In this document: piece after piece, positions 14,783 through 16,583 of the stretch
Layout of the letters: every line of letters starts with the position of its first letter
Position numbering within the stretch: position 1 is the first letter of the stretch
Source of the DNA: JANSYP01 sp039184415
GTDB taxonomy: Bacteria > Pseudomonadota > Alphaproteobacteria > Rhodobacterales > Rhodobacteraceae
Direction of reading: 5' to 3'
Assembly (NCBI GenBank): GCA_039184415.1
Contig: JBCDBB010000084.1
Span: 1-16,583 of the forward strand
DNA length: 16,583 nt
Program-made: the position numbers and the translations under genes
Notes under the pieces: generated by a model
The model's database searches: none
The model's input: only the letters and a program-made list of their open reading frames with translations
What the model was told of the DNA's origin: nothing

Positions 14783-15034
14783 ATGACCTGGCAACCTTAT
14801 GTCATCTCGCTCGCCGCCGGGCTCGGCGTGGGTGTGCTCTACGGACTTCTGACCGTCCGCTCGCCCGCGCCGCCGATCATCGCGCTGCTGGGGCTGCTGG
14901 GCATGCTGGCGGGCGAAGCCGCGGTGCAGTGGATCCGGGGACACCAGGACGTCCTGTCCAAGTGTCTGCATTCGAAATCCTTCGCCGTCGCCCGAAGCGA
15001 TGCGCCCGGTGAAGACCGTCCCCCCAACGCGTAA
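14783..15034 (+). CDS. XapX-domain small membrane protein (DUF1427)
   Basis: An 83-residue protein. Residues 5-50 are a hydrophobic XapX domain with the signature VRSPAPPIIALLGLLGMLAGE (residues 25-45, here listed as VRSPAPP then a Gly/Leu segment ending GE). There are two short membrane-inserting stretches, then a polar 30-residue tail. The function is unknown. The family tends to sit beside hydrolase and oxygenase genes, as here. The start at 14783 has GAGGAG eight to nine bases upstream. It lies 64 bases after the dioxygenase and 30 before the hydrolase, so it is probably co-transcribed. Transport or membrane scaffolding for the pathway is speculation. Confidence 0.88.
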   Translation: MTWQPYVISLAAGLGVGVLYGLLTVRSPAPPIIALLGLLGMLAGEAAVQWIRGHQDVLSKCLHSKSFAVARSDAPGEDRPPNA

Positions 15035-15064
15035 TCCCAAGCCCCAACGAACTGGAGAAGACCC

Positions 15065-15715
15065 ATGTCCAAACAGGAAATGATCTCGCCCGAGAACGCC
15101 GCCCTGGTGTTGATCGACTTCCAGCCCGCCATGTTTCAAGGGGTGGAAAGCCATGACCGCCTGTCGGTGATGCACAATGTTCAGATCCTGGCAAAAGGCG
15201 CCAAGCTCTTCGGCCTGCCCACCGTCATTTCAACGGTTGCCAAGGACAGCTTCTCCGGCCCGTTCATGCCCGAAGTGACAGACCTTTATCCCGATCAGGA
15301 GGTCATTGACCGGACCTCGATCAACTCCTGGGTCGATGGCAATTTCCGTGCTGCCGTGGAAGCGACCGGACGCAAGAAGATCGTGCTGGCCGGCCTCTGG
15401 ACCGAGGCCTGCGTCATGTTCCCGACCCTCGATCTTCTGCGCGAAGGCTACGAGGTCTACATCCCCGCCGATGCCTGTGGCGACATCACCCCGGAGGCGC
15501 ATGAACGCGCGATGGATCGTCTGGTTCAGGCCGGGGCGGTTCCGATGAACGCACTCCAGTTCATTTTTGAACTGCAGCAGGACTGGGCACGCGGTGCGAC
15601 CTATGACGGCGTCATGGAAATCCTGAAGGACCACACTCCCTACGGGATCCAGGTCCGTTTCTCCAAATGGGCGCTCGGCGAACATGCGTCAGAAGCAGGC
15701 GCGGCCGCAGAGTAA
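15065..15715 (+). CDS. Isochorismatase-family cysteine hydrolase (YcaC-like)
   Basis: A 216-residue hydrolase of the isochorismatase/YcaC superfamily. It shows ALVLIDFQPAM (13-23) with catalytic D18, GLPTVISTV (50-58), INSW (86-89) and AGLWTEACVMFP (109-120) with nucleophile C116 after the cis-peptide region. The overall pattern, including AMDRLVQAGAVPMN and FELQQDW, follows YcaC, whose substrate is unknown; related enzymes cleave amides, imides or carbamates. I did not place the usual catalytic Lys with confidence. GGAG lies seven bases before the ATG. In this cluster it may hydrolyse an amide or ester formed after ring cleavage, together with the adjacent amidohydrolase. Confidence 0.91.
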   Translation: MSKQEMISPENAALVLIDFQPAMFQGVESHDRLSVMHNVQILAKGAKLFGLPTVISTVAKDSFSGPFMPEVTDLYPDQEVIDRTSINSWVDGNFRAAVEATGRKKIVLAGLWTEACVMFPTLDLLREGYEVYIPADACGDITPEAHERAMDRLVQAGAVPMNALQFIFELQQDWARGATYDGVMEILKDHTPYGIQVRFSKWALGEHASEAGAAAE

Positions 15716-15742
15716 TCGGCTGCGTGCCATGCCCGCGTCGGA

Positions 15743-15769
15743 CCCAGGCCCCCGCCCCGGGGTTCTGGG
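15743..15769 (+). terminator. GC-rich hairpin between hydrolase and amidohydrolase genes
   Basis: CCCAG (15743-15747) pairs with CTGGG (15765-15769), with an inner CCCC/GGGG pairing. It lies in a 137-bp gap and has no T-tract. It may attenuate transcription or stabilise the upstream mRNA; true termination is uncertain. Confidence 0.3.
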
Positions 15770-15852
15770 ACCGCGCGGGTCCTCCGCTTCAGTCCGGATC
15801 AACACCCCGAGCCTGCGCCGGCGCAAATTGAGCATTTGAAAGGACGTCTCTT

Positions 15853-16583
15853 ATGTCAGCTCCTGACACCATCCTGTTTAACGGCAAGATCACGACGATG
15901 GACCCCGAACAGCCCGAGGCCAGCGCGGTTGCCATAGCCGGGGACCGTATCGTCTCTGTCGGGAGCGACACTGACATCCTCGCGCAGAAGACGGCTGCAA
16001 CGGAGACGATCGATCTCGGCGGGCAGCGTGTGATTCCGGGCCTCATCGACAGCCACACCCACATCATCCGCCAGGGCAACAACTTTGCGATGGAGCTGCG
16101 CTGGGATGAGGTTCCCTCGCTCGCGGACGGGCTCGCCATGCTCAAGGCTCAGGCACAGCGCACGCCGGCCGGCCAGTGGATCCGGGTCGTTGGCGGATGG
16201 TCTGCCGACCAGTTTGCCGAGCGCAGGCTCCCAACACTGGAAGAGATCAATGCGGCCGCGCCGGACGTCCCGGTCTATGTCCTTCATCTCTATGACCGCG
16301 CCTGGCTGAACAAGGCGGCGTTGCGGGCGCTCGGGATCGATGATCACTACTATGAGCCATTCGTTTCGGGGCGGCTGGAGCGCGACGACAATGGCAACCC
16401 GACCGGTCTGGCCTTGGCGCGGCCCAATGCCCAGCCGCTCTATGCCCTGCTCGACATGGCCCCCAAGCTGGAGTTCGAGCAGCAGATCCTCTCGACCAAG
16501 CACTATTTTCGCGCGCTGAACGGGCTTGGCCTGACGTCATGCTCACAGCACAGCTCGGCGATCAAGGTCAGTTCCTCGCGTGA
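15853..16583 (+). CDS. YtcJ-like amidohydrolase, N-terminal part; 3' end disrupted
   Basis: A metal-dependent amidohydrolase of the YtcJ type (usually about 540-600 residues), of which 243 codons are visible. It has the N-terminal beta-sandwich start DTILFNGKITTMD (5-17), GLIDSHTHI (63-71) with metal ligands H68 and H70, QWIRVVGGW (108-116), and PVYVLHLYDRAWLN (140-153). AAGGAC lies upstream of the ATG. Up to ALNGLGLTS (about residue 229) the sequence fits the family, where Val/Ile-Asp-Ala-Gly normally follows. Instead the frame continues with a Ser-rich stretch unlike the family, and the same bases encode an aminotransferase-like peptide on the other strand. The gene is therefore probably cut at about 16533-16540 by a junction. 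Its catalytic centre is incomplete in this window. Confidence 0.88.
   Translation, partial: MSAPDTILFNGKITTMDPEQPEASAVAIAGDRIVSVGSDTDILAQKTAATETIDLGGQRVIPGLIDSHTHIIRQGNNFAMELRWDEVPSLADGLAMLKAQAQRTPAGQWIRVVGGWSADQFAERRLPTLEEINAAAPDVPVYVLHLYDRAWLNKAALRALGIDDHYYEPFVSGRLERDDNGNPTGLALARPNAQPLYALLDMAPKLEFEQQILSTKHYFRALNGLGLTSCSQHSSAIKVSSSR
16533..16583 (-). CDS. Fragment resembling a class I/II aminotransferase (edge of window)
   Basis: The last 51 bases read on the minus strand give SREELTLIAELCCEHDV with no stop. This matches the segment of PLP-dependent class I aminotransferases just before the conserved Asp-Glu-Val-Tyr region (typical form: ser/thr-arg-glu-glu-leu, ile-ala, cys, glu-his-asp-val). 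Beyond 16533 the frame enters amidohydrolase sequence in antisense, so the gene is not continuous here. The fragment is short, and the match is from memory of the family pattern. Confidence 0.5.

Noticed and set aside
16502..16583. A simple frameshift as the explanation for loss of amidohydrolase similarity at the right edge.
   Set aside because: Neither of the other two plus-strand frames restores the expected Asp-Ala-Gly continuation, whereas the minus strand gives a coherent aminotransferase-like peptide.

Overview
The window is GC-rich, gene-dense DNA from an alphaproteobacterium, most likely a marine or soil member of the Rhodobacterales (roseobacter group). The evidence is the acnA / DUF1223 pair, a stand-alone TrkH, a TRAP transporter driving a catabolic operon, and the codon use. 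This placement is inferred from gene content and protein style only. I see no rRNA, tRNA, CRISPR array or insertion sequence.

Left part (1-4205), housekeeping: the N-terminal third of aconitase (acnA, minus strand, running off the left edge). Divergent from it is an exported DUF1223 thioredoxin-fold protein, followed by an exported LprI/DUF1311-domain protein and a TrkH potassium channel subunit, all on the plus strand.

Middle (4374-12575), an inducible catabolic operon: eight tightly packed minus-strand genes read from 11391 down to 4374. They are TRAP transporter dctP-dctQ-dctM, intradiol (hydroxyquinol-type) ring-cleavage dioxygenase, SDR dehydrogenase, beta-keto acid cleavage enzyme (BKACE, DUF849), zinc-less MDR reductase and a degenerate cupin. 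A LacI-family regulator is transcribed divergently. The shared 150-bp control region holds two identical perfect 12-bp palindromes, GCAATCGATTGC, centred 57 bp apart. One sits on the predicted start of the operon promoter and the other on the -35 box of the regulator promoter. My inference is that an imported acid or cyclic compound is converted to a trihydroxybenzene, cleaved by the dioxygenase, reduced, and finished by BKACE with acetyl-CoA instead of the usual CoA-transferase plus thiolase. That would be a compact variant of the 3-oxoadipate pathway.

Right part (12754-16583), a second ring-cleavage cluster: a LysR regulator (minus) faces an extradiol/VOC-type ring-cleaving dioxygenase, an XapX membrane protein, a YcaC-like isochorismatase-family hydrolase and a YtcJ-like amidohydrolase (plus). 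The AT-rich gap between regulator and dioxygenase holds an imperfect palindrome and a hexamer repeat.

At the extreme right edge the amidohydrolase reading frame loses family resemblance at about 16533-16540. The last 51 bases, read on the minus strand, instead encode a peptide typical of class I aminotransferases. The switch falls on the palindrome TGACGTCA. This looks like a chimeric or rearranged junction, so the end of the window should be treated with caution.
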